From NCBI GenBank assembly GCA_031278935.1, contig JAITJK010000089.1, positions 1 to 25,946 of the forward strand: DNA of 25,946 nucleotides, written 5' to 3'. Of this stretch, positions 8,592 through 14,124 are shown piece by piece. A model generated the notes under the pieces. It saw only the letters and a list, made by a program, of their open reading frames with translations, did not search any database and had not been told where the DNA came from. Within the stretch, counting starts at the first letter, position 1. Every line of letters begins with the position of its first letter. A program made the translations under genes and the position numbers. This DNA comes from Spirochaetaceae bacterium. Its GTDB lineage: Bacteria; Spirochaetota; Spirochaetia; Treponematales; Breznakiellaceae.

Positions 8592-8611
8592 TAGTTAGCA
8601 CCTACTAACTA
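8592..8611 (+). promoter_or_regulatory. Dyad at the transcription start: candidate operator
   Basis: TAGTTAG (8592-8598) and CTAACTA (8605-8611) are perfect inverted repeats around a 6-nt centre. They begin at the predicted +1 of the ABC operon. The TTAG/CTAA half-sites and spacing resemble operators of the DtxR/TroR metalloregulator family. That link is an inference; no regulator gene is in the window. Confidence 0.4.
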
Positions 8612-8628
8612 TACAGAGGAGATTCATT

Positions 8629-9042
8629 GTGAAAAATCGCATCATAAGTGGCAGCACTGCAGTCATCCTGGGCTTGTTTATATCCTTAGGCCCTCAGCTG
8701 CTCTTCAAACTATGCCCCCCTAAAGCAGATGGAAGCTGGATGCGCTGCCATTGGACCGGCCAGGCGGAACTTGGCGCGGGTTTTTTGGTCGTGATCCTGG
8801 GCGTGGCGATGCTGGGTTGTGCTTCAAACCGGGTCCGTCTGGGCTTAAGTATCGCTCTGTGCCTGGCCGGTATCCTGAGCCTGCTTTTCCCCAGCGCCCT
8901 TATTGGAGGCTGCATGATGGAAACTATGCCCTGCAAGAAGATCAGTTTCCCGGTCATATACCTGTGCAGTATCCTCACCAGCGCGGGGGCTGCAGTGAAC
9001 AGCCGCTATCTGTTTCAAAAGGCCAAAAAGGAGAGACTATGA
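8629..9042 (+). CDS. DUF4418-family membrane protein
   Basis: 137 residues with about four membrane helices (around 8-27, 48-63, 71-91 and 106-124). It starts at GTG, supported by GAGGAG 7 nt upstream. The two loops expected outside the membrane carry conserved-looking metal-ligand residues: C29, C40 and H41 in LCPPKADGSWMRCHW, and C95, M96, M97, M100 and C102 in GGCMMETMPCKK. The pattern fits DUF4418, a family of unknown biochemical role. The stop overlaps the ATG of the permease (ATGA at 9039-9042), so it is translated with the ABC transporter. I infer a metal-binding accessory subunit; this is not proven. Confidence 0.82.
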   Translation: MKNRIISGSTAVILGLFISLGPQLLFKLCPPKADGSWMRCHWTGQAELGAGFLVVILGVAMLGCASNRVRLGLSIALCLAGILSLLFPSALIGGCMMETMPCKKISFPVIYLCSILTSAGAAVNSRYLFQKAKKERL

Positions 9043-10259
9043 ACACCACCGCCCCTCTGACACTTTTTGAAATGGCCCGGACCAATCTCTATGAGCGGCC
9101 TTTCCGCTCCCTCTGTATCTTTACCCTGGTGGCCCTTATGGGCTTTGTCTTGTTCGGCGGCTCCCTGGTTGGAATGAGCCTTTTGAAGGGCGTGGACAGC
9201 ATGGCCAAGCGGCTAGGGGCGGACCTCCTCATCGTTCCCCGAGGCTACGATCAGACCATTGAGGGTATTCTACTGCGCAGTGAACCGGGCGCTTTTTATA
9301 TGGATGAAGCATGGGTACCTAAAATCGCGGCTATCCAAGGGGTCCACGCCGTATCCCCTCAGCTCTTTATCACCTCCCTTAATGCCTCCTGCTGTGCCAT
9401 GCCCGTACAGCTCATCGGCTTTGAGGGCGCTACGGACTTTGTGGTAGGGCCCTGGATACAGACCGCCTTGAAACGTCGCTTGTCCGACGGAGAGATTGTT
9501 ATCGGCTCCAGCATAAGCGGCCCAGTGGGTTCGTCTATCACCTTTTTCAACCGGGAATACCGGGTAGTAGGCCGGCTAGACCGTACCGGTATGGGCTTTG
9601 ACGCATCGGTATTTATGAATATGGAAAGCGCCCGGCAGGCGGCCCAGGATTATCAGACCCAGGGCGGTCCATTTCCCCCGCCTGGGCAGTCGGTGTCCTC
9701 CATTTTGGTAGCCACTGCCTCTGACTACACCCCACGGAACGTCTATGACCGGATTCAACAGACCTTCGACTATGGTAACAGCGGCATTGTACCGGTACTC
9801 TCCAAAAATATCATCCATACCATAGCCCAGGGCTTGCGGAGCCTCATGCTCTTCATCATCATTCTGGCGGTTATGCTCTGGATAGGGGCCCTCTTGATCG
9901 TAAGCCTCCTCTTCTCCCTTACCCTGGGGGAGCGAGTCCAGGAATTCGCTCTCTTCCGGGTCCTCGGGATCACGAAAAAACGGCTTATGCTCCTTATTCT
10001 GACAGAGAGCGCCCTGGTGAGCCTCGCAGGTGGCCTCGCTGGGGCGCTGGGGGCCCTGCTTATCCTGGTGCCTTTCAGAACCCTCATCAGTGAGACCCTG
10101 GGTATGCCCTATGTGCTGCCCTCCCCCGGGGCGTGGGTCCTGATCCTGACCCTGAGTCTCTGCCTGTCCGGTATCATCGGACCCTTGGCCTCTCTCTACC
10201 CAGCGGTGAAGATGAGTCGGATGGAGGTGTATGCGGCGGTACGGAGAAACGGCCTATGA
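9039..10259 (+). CDS. ABC transporter permease, FtsX/MacB family
   Basis: 406 residues from the ATG at 9039, preceded by AAGGAGAG. The architecture is that of a MacB-type permease: one N-terminal helix (about 24-48), a periplasmic domain of roughly 220 residues, then three C-terminal helices (about 275-300, 325-350 and 365-390). The family signature FALFRVLGITKKRLMLLILTE and the ending YPAVKMSRMEVYAAVR are visible. The periplasmic part contains a vicinal cysteine pair C118-C119 followed by MPVQLIGF, a feature I associate with permeases of iron-uptake-linked loci. Reading further upstream in frame (to 8751) only overlaps the preceding gene. The ATPase gene overlaps the stop. The exported or handled substrate cannot be deduced from sequence alone. 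Confidence 0.9.
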   Translation: MNTTAPLTLFEMARTNLYERPFRSLCIFTLVALMGFVLFGGSLVGMSLLKGVDSMAKRLGADLLIVPRGYDQTIEGILLRSEPGAFYMDEAWVPKIAAIQGVHAVSPQLFITSLNASCCAMPVQLIGFEGATDFVVGPWIQTALKRRLSDGEIVIGSSISGPVGSSITFFNREYRVVGRLDRTGMGFDASVFMNMESARQAAQDYQTQGGPFPPPGQSVSSILVATASDYTPRNVYDRIQQTFDYGNSGIVPVLSKNIIHTIAQGLRSLMLFIIILAVMLWIGALLIVSLLFSLTLGERVQEFALFRVLGITKKRLMLLILTESALVSLAGGLAGALGALLILVPFRTLISETLGMPYVLPSPGAWVLILTLSLCLSGIIGPLASLYPAVKMSRMEVYAAVRRNGL

Positions 10260-10972
10260 TGCTGGAAATCCACGAGGTGAGCAAAACCTACCTGCGGGGT
10301 CAGACCCCGTTTTTTGCTCTCCAGGATGTTTCCCTGTCCCTTGAGGCCGGGGATTTTGTCTGTATAGCGGGGCCATCGGGCAGTGGGAAAAGCACGCTCT
10401 TGGGGATTGCCGCAGGGCTTATATCCCCGACCCAGGGGCAGGTTTGTTTTCAGGGCCAGGACTATAACTGCCTGTCTGACGAGACGCTTTCGGCATTACG
10501 AAACCAAAGCATCGGATATATCATGCAGGGGCCGAGCCTTTTGCCCAATTTCACGGTGCTACAGAATGTGCTTCTTCCCTATTACATAGGGCCTCAAGGG
10601 AACAAACTCGAAGGAGCGCCTATAGAGCGGGCATCGACACTGCTTGAGCAGGTGGGTATGCTTGCCCTGGCGGCCCAATACCCAGCGGAACTATCCGGTG
10701 GGGAGTTACGACGGGTGGCGATTGCCCGTGCCTTAGTGCTTGCGCCGACCCTCGTGATTGCCGATGAGCCCACAGGTGATCTGGACGATGGGCGTACCGA
10801 AGAAGTGATGAGGCTTTTTACCCAAGCCGCCCAGGCGGGCGCCGCAATTTTGGTAGTTACTCACGACACCGCTCCATTCCGCTCCGGAAACCGCCGCTAT
10901 ATCCTCCAGGCAGGCCGCCTCCACCTGCCTCCACCATCTACCGTGGAGGCGTATGGGAGCCAGAAAGCTTAG
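10256..10972 (+). CDS. ABC transporter ATP-binding protein, LolD/MacB type
   Basis: 238 residues from the ATG at 10256, with a second ATG directly after it. Walker A is GPSGSGKST (about 38-46), the signature LSGGELRRVAIARAL is near 143, Walker B runs LVIADEPTGDLDD, and the H-loop is in VVTHD. This composition is typical of the LolD/FtsE/MacB subgroup, which couples ATP hydrolysis to mechanotransmission rather than classical import. The start overlaps the permease stop by four bases. The gene contains a 15-base perfect-dyad stretch encoding RGQTP at 10295-10309, which matches the repeat motif found around the transposase-like gene further right. Confidence 0.94.
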   Translation: MMLEIHEVSKTYLRGQTPFFALQDVSLSLEAGDFVCIAGPSGSGKSTLLGIAAGLISPTQGQVCFQGQDYNCLSDETLSALRNQSIGYIMQGPSLLPNFTVLQNVLLPYYIGPQGNKLEGAPIERASTLLEQVGMLALAAQYPAELSGGELRRVAIARALVLAPTLVIADEPTGDLDDGRTEEVMRLFTQAAQAGAAILVVTHDTAPFRSGNRRYILQAGRLHLPPPSTVEAYGSQKA

Positions 10973-11020
10973 GCATAAGGGCTTCATCAGCAACTTTGTT
11001 GCGAATCCTCATAACCTTAG

Positions 11021-11047
11021 CCTGGGATCCAAGATCACCCAGGTTTT
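11021..11047 (+). terminator. Possible terminator between convergent genes
   Basis: CCTGGG (11021-11026) pairs with CCCAGG (11038-11043), with an inner ATC/GAT pairing, and is followed by TTTT. It lies 48 nt after the ABC ATPase stop and reaches the stop of the convergent thioesterase. The stem is short and the T-run weak. Confidence 0.4.
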
Positions 11048-11447
11048 AAACCTCTTCTGGGGTGAGACCGGGTACATTCCAGGGATCAGGTATCCGGGTG
11101 GGCTGTCCAGAAGGACCCACGAAGGCCCAAGTTACCTGGGCCTCTACAATTACCTCGGCCCCCCGCTTTATCTCCTGGGCAATGATACCGCTAACCGCCC
11201 CTTTCTTTAACGGCCAAGAACGAATCGTCAGTACATCGTCCACCACTGCGGATTTTTTGTAATCAATCTCAATCCGGGCCACATACACCCCGTACCCTGC
11301 CTTGATCGCTCCGGGATAATCAAAACCAACACTTTTAAGAAATTCATACCGAGCATACTCCAAATAATGGAGGTAATGAGCATTATTAACATGACCATAA
11401 TGGTCACATTCATAGGTACGAACCACCACCGTACTTTCACAAACCAT
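11046..11447 (-). CDS. Acyl-CoA thioesterase, 4-hydroxybenzoyl-CoA/YbgC hotdog family
   Basis: 133 residues from the ATG at 11447. The hotdog-fold signature is at the N-terminus: RTYECDHYGHVNNAHYLHYL, with D15 as the probable catalytic residue and GHVNN closing the active-site loop. These enzymes hydrolyse short to medium acyl-CoA or aryl-CoA thioesters in the cytosol. The exact substrate is unknown. An in-frame codon upstream (11483) falls in the -35 element, so I choose the internal ATG, which is 7 nt from a near-consensus -10 and has no Shine-Dalgarno sequence. The gene is monocistronic, convergent with the ABC operon and divergent from the Nudix gene. Confidence 0.88.
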   Translation of the reverse strand: MVCESTVVVRTYECDHYGHVNNAHYLHYLEYARYEFLKSVGFDYPGAIKAGYGVYVARIEIDYKKSAVVDDVLTIRSWPLKKGAVSGIIAQEIKRGAEVIVEAQVTWAFVGPSGQPTRIPDPWNVPGLTPEEV

Positions 11448-11454
11448 GGTATTT

Positions 11455-11483
11455 ACTATACGATAAAAAAAACTATTTGACAA
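11455..11483 (-). promoter_or_regulatory. Strong promoter of the thioesterase gene, leaderless type
   Basis: On the minus strand TTGTCA (11478-11483), 17 nt, then TATAGT (11455-11460), each 5 of 6 to consensus. The ATG begins 7 nt after the -10, so the predicted +1 coincides with the start codon. Confidence 0.65.
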
Positions 11484-11540
11484 TTTTTTCTGGGTAGGCC
11501 CGCACCGGACTTACCTCTTGAAGCCATTGGGAGTTCTGCT

Positions 11541-12056
11541 ATGTTTCAGTTTTGTACGACCTGCGCTTCCCCGCATATCCGCTTTGAAGCGCAGACCCGG
11601 TTCCAATGCCCGGACTGCGGGTTTGTGTATTACCATAATATCGCCGCCGCCACAGGATGTATCATCCATACCGACAAGGGAATTCTCTTCCTCCTGCGGG
11701 CTAAAGAGCCGGCCCTGGGTAAGCTAGACCTGCCGGGGGGCTTTGTCAGCCCTGGAGAGAGCGCGGTTGCGGGGCTTCGCCGAGAATGCCTGGAAGAAAT
11801 CGGCTGGGATCCCGGGCCAGAGCTTTCTTTTTTCGCCTCATTCCCCAATACCTATCCCTACCAGGGGATTCTCTATAACACCTGCGATATGTATTTTACC
11901 CTTTCCGCCCCAGCCTTAAGGAAAGCCGACCTCTGCCGAGAGCCGGAAGAAATAGGGGGCATTCAGTTTATCCAACCCGCCGAACTACGGATAGAAGACT
12001 TAGCCTTTGACTCTACCCGCCGGGTGATACAAGCTTTTTTAGACCGCCAAGGATAG
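11541..12056 (+). CDS. Nudix hydrolase with N-terminal zinc ribbon
   Basis: 171 residues. C5, C8, C23 and C26 (CTTC and CPDC) form a zinc ribbon. The Nudix box follows at about residues 66-88, reading GGFVSPGESAVAGLRREC then LEEIGW, with all catalytic Glu residues present. This layout resembles NudC (NADH pyrophosphatase / RNA NAD-decapping) and its short relatives, but the NudC SQPWPFPxS motif is not visible. The substrate is therefore open; a nucleoside diphosphate derivative is likely. The start is supported by GGGAG 7 nt upstream. The stop codon abuts the left 13-bp inverted repeat of the transposase-like element. Confidence 0.88.
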   Translation: MFQFCTTCASPHIRFEAQTRFQCPDCGFVYYHNIAAATGCIIHTDKGILFLLRAKEPALGKLDLPGGFVSPGESAVAGLRRECLEEIGWDPGPELSFFASFPNTYPYQGILYNTCDMYFTLSAPALRKADLCREPEEIGGIQFIQPAELRIEDLAFDSTRRVIQAFLDRQG

Positions 12057-12068
12057 GGTCAGACCTCG
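12056..12068 (+). repeat. Left 13-bp inverted repeat
   Basis: GGGTCAGACCTCG starts at the last base of the Nudix stop codon. It lies in the loop of a possible hairpin between GATAGG (12052-12057) and CCTATC (12077-12082). Confidence 0.75.
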
Positions 12069-12235
12069 CTTATGGTCCTATCGTTCAGTCCCAATACGCC
12101 TCCAGGGTAAATAGCCGCCAACGGCGAGAATGCAGGGACATGCGACCTGAGTGTTTATGACTCGGCCCACCACAGGTGCAGGCGCGGTATAGCAGTGGTG
12201 ATTCGATATCCTAAACGCCCTGTGTCTAGGGCCCT

Positions 12236-12682
12236 TTATTCGGGTACCAGGACGTGGGGAAGCAAGAATAGATGCTGAAAAAAGGGGGTGGGTGGTATTT
12301 TCTCGTAATGGGGTCTGACCCCTGTCTCCACCACCTCCTCCACCTCAGCCGGTTCTCCCGCGAGTATCCGCGACCCATACCGGTCCCCCCAGATATGCCC
12401 GATCCGCCCCTCCATCCGGTTGTACCGCTGGGCGAACACCTGTTTCAGCCACTTCATGATAGCCGGGAGTTCCATCCCATCCACAGGCTTGATATAGAAC
12501 CTTAACTCGTCATCCGCGAGCTGTAGTCCCCGAACCTGGAACACAAACCGATTCTTCGTTTCCTGGAAAACCCGGGTAAGCAGAGCAAAAGCCTTGTAGT
12601 GCCGAAATAAAGGTTCCCGGTTATTGATACGAGTGTGTATCTCGTACCAAACTCCATTTTGGAGCAAACGCAATGATCTCAT
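12236..12682 (-). CDS. REP-associated tyrosine transposase-like protein lacking the HUH motif
   Basis: 148 residues resembling the RAYT/Y1 transposase (IS200-like) fold. The N-terminal strand VWYEIHTRINNREPLF corresponds to the usual YHVTSRGNNRQPIF. The helix with the nucleophilic tyrosine reads IMKWLKQVFAQRYNR (Y87), followed by GHIWGDRYGSRIL, as in GHLWQGRYKS. At the position of the metal-binding MPNHVH motif this protein has LADDELRFYIKP, so both histidines are replaced (E59, R61). It is therefore unlikely to act as a standard HUH nuclease. The last 28 residues (from G121) are encoded by the palindromic repeat and downstream sequence and look non-conserved. No Shine-Dalgarno sequence precedes the ATG. 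Confidence 0.72.
   Translation of the reverse strand: MRSLRLLQNGVWYEIHTRINNREPLFRHYKAFALLTRVFQETKNRFVFQVRGLQLADDELRFYIKPVDGMELPAIMKWLKQVFAQRYNRMEGRIGHIWGDRYGSRILAGEPAEVEEVVETGVRPHYEKIPPTPFFQHLFLLPHVLVPE
12310..12322 (-). repeat. Internal palindromic repeat copy
   Basis: GGGGTCTGACCCC on the plus strand is a 13-base palindrome apart from its centre base. It is the same core as the flanking inverted repeats and is read through by the transposase-like gene as GVRP (residues 121-124). Confidence 0.75.
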
Positions 12683-12736
12683 AAAATATAATAAGGCATG
12701 AATAGGTGAGTTTGCTTTAATCGGACACTATCTTTA

Positions 12737-12787
12737 AGGTGAGTTCTATCGGGAACGAGGTCTGACCCCATATTATCGAACTCACCT
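12737..12787 (+). repeat. Stem-loop displaying the right repeat
   Basis: AGGTGAGTTC (12737-12746) and GAACTCACCT (12778-12787) form a perfect 10-bp stem. Its 31-nt loop contains the right 13-bp repeat (12756-12768). A near-direct copy of one arm, AGGTGAGTTT, lies at 12704-12713. Confidence 0.65.
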
Positions 12788-12870
12788 CGTCTTTAGTCCG
12801 TACAGGACCCTCGACCGCAGGTAGCGTCCTAGGTAATTGACATTTTTAAGTCCTTGAGTTGTCATAAGCT

Positions 12871-13284
12871 ATGACTTCTTTAGCAAGTTTCACCCTGAAA
12901 AGTACCCGGAAGCATGAATGGATACCCATTACAGCGCAGGTTCAGCGTATCCTAGCGGCATCAGGGATTACCGAGGGGATATGCGTGGTCTTTGTGCCCC
13001 ATACTACCGCAGCCTTGACCCTTAACGAAAATGCGGATCCCCATGTGCCCCAGGACCTACAGGTGGCCCTGGATGCGATTACGCCGGATCGTCCGGAATT
13101 CCGCCATGCCGAGGGCAATTCTGCGGCCCACGCCAAGACGAGCCTTGTGGGGTCTTCTCTCACGCTTATCGTTACCCAGGGCTCCCTACTCCTGGGCACC
13201 TGGCAGGGCATTTGGTTTAATGAGTATGACGGCCCTCGAACCCGGACGGTCCATGTCAGGGTCCTGGGTGAGTCGGGGGAATAA
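12871..13284 (+). CDS. YjbQ (UPF0047) family protein
   Basis: 137 residues, the usual length of the YjbQ family. Conserved blocks are ICVVFVPHTTAALTLNENAD, HAEGNSAAHAKTSLVGSS, and LGTWQGIWFNEYDGPRTRTV, including the invariant histidines. Members form trimers. Some have been reported to have thiamine-phosphate synthase side activity, but the physiological role is unsettled. The ATG has no clear ribosome binding site. A perfect TTGACA (12837-12842) lies upstream, but the matching -10 is poor (TCATAA or GTCATA), so the start of transcription is uncertain. The PHP gene follows after 11 nt, probably on the same transcript. Confidence 0.9.
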   Translation: MTSLASFTLKSTRKHEWIPITAQVQRILAASGITEGICVVFVPHTTAALTLNENADPHVPQDLQVALDAITPDRPEFRHAEGNSAAHAKTSLVGSSLTLIVTQGSLLLGTWQGIWFNEYDGPRTRTVHVRVLGESGE

Positions 13285-13295
13285 GCGCCGAGTCT

Positions 13296-14093
13296 ATGAA
13301 GTATTTATACGAAACCCACCTACATACCAGCCAAGCCAGCGCTTGCGCTATATCCCCTGGTCGGGATTATATAGCCGGGTATAAGACGCTGGGCTATACG
13401 GGCATCATGGTGACGGATCATTTCTATAACGGGAATTCCTGTCTCGACCGGAACTTATCCTGGAAAGACTGGGTAAACCGTTTTTGCCGGGGCTATGAAG
13501 ACGCCCGGGAGGCCGGAGAACGGCAAGGGATCGCTGTTTTCTTTGGCTGGGAAGAGACCTTTGATGGGGATGATTACCTGGTCTATGGGCTGGACAAGGA
13601 GTGGCTTTTGCGGCATCCGGAAGCCGCCGCCTGGTCCCGTCGGGAACAGTATGAGACCGTGCGCCGCTACGGCGGTTGCGTGGTGCAGGCCCATCCCTTC
13701 AGGCAGCATCATTACATTCACACCGTCCATTTATACCCTGACTGTGTCGATGCAGTAGAAGTGGCCAATGCGGGTAATCACGAGCAGTCTTATGATGCCC
13801 TGGCCATGCAGTACGCCCAAACCCAGGGCCTGCCCATAACCGCCGGTACGGATATTCACGCTGCCCAGGACCTAGAGGAGCCGCAAAGAATCTTTGGGGT
13901 ATATCTGGATACCGAACTGCGTAGCATCCAGGATTATGTCGAGGTTATCCGTGCTCATACTCTTAGGGAAGAAAACCTGCGGATGAGTCCTGGGCGCTGT
14001 GTTCTCCACGGAAACGAGCAAATAAATCTTCCCGTAGACGGCCCCGCCACCTACCAAGCATGTGGAGATGGTCGCGGTTTATTCTCTAGGTAA
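13296..14093 (+). CDS. PHP-domain metal-dependent phosphoesterase
   Basis: 265 residues of the polymerase-and-histidinol-phosphatase superfamily. Metal ligands appear in order: H8 and H10 (ETHLHTS), D41 and H42 (TDH), E86 (GWEE), H133 (QAHPF) and D186/H188 (GTDIH). This is a complete set for a trinuclear site, so the enzyme is probably active on a phosphoester such as a nucleotide or sugar phosphate; the substrate is not evident. It is not a full-length polymerase or HisK. It follows yjbQ closely and converges on gyrB. The last 30 residues are not obviously conserved. Confidence 0.86.
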   Translation: MKYLYETHLHTSQASACAISPGRDYIAGYKTLGYTGIMVTDHFYNGNSCLDRNLSWKDWVNRFCRGYEDAREAGERQGIAVFFGWEETFDGDDYLVYGLDKEWLLRHPEAAAWSRREQYETVRRYGGCVVQAHPFRQHHYIHTVHLYPDCVDAVEVANAGNHEQSYDALAMQYAQTQGLPITAGTDIHAAQDLEEPQRIFGVYLDTELRSIQDYVEVIRAHTLREENLRMSPGRCVLHGNEQINLPVDGPATYQACGDGRGLFSR

Positions 14094-14124
14094 GTATGTG
14101 TTTGAAAGCCGACTAAACCGCAAC

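Larger units (their letters stand above)
12056..12768. mobile_element. REP-like unit: transposase-like gene bracketed by a perfect 13-bp inverted repeat
   Basis: GGGTCAGACCTCG at 12056-12068 is exactly repeated in inverse orientation at 12756-12768, 713 bp end to end. The interval contains only the Y1-transposase-like gene and about 170 bp of non-coding sequence on its 3' side. A third, fully palindromic copy (GGGGTCAGACCCC, read on the minus strand) lies at 12310-12322 inside the 3' end of the gene. The arrangement resembles REP/RAYT units, in which a single-copy tyrosine transposase is flanked by its palindromic repeats. Mobility itself is not shown. Confidence 0.6.

Noticed and set aside
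8751..9038. N-terminal extension of the ABC permease
   Set aside because: It lies inside the DUF4418 gene in another frame; the ATG at 9039 has a good ribosome binding site and starts the conserved protein.
11477..11505. Plus-strand TTGACA (11477-11482) as the Nudix promoter
   Set aside because: No -10-like hexamer occurs 16-18 nt downstream (GC-rich there); the site is better explained as the overlapping minus-strand -35 of the thioesterase.
12837..12867. Complete promoter for yjbQ
   Set aside because: TTGACA is perfect, but the -10 candidates (GTCATA, TCATAA) would place the start inside the gene; kept only as a comment in the gene entry.
14074..14121. GCGGTTTA / TAAACCGC inverted repeat as a bidirectional terminator between the PHP gene and gyrB
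   Set aside because: The loop is 32 nt and no T-run follows on either strand; chance is a fair explanation.
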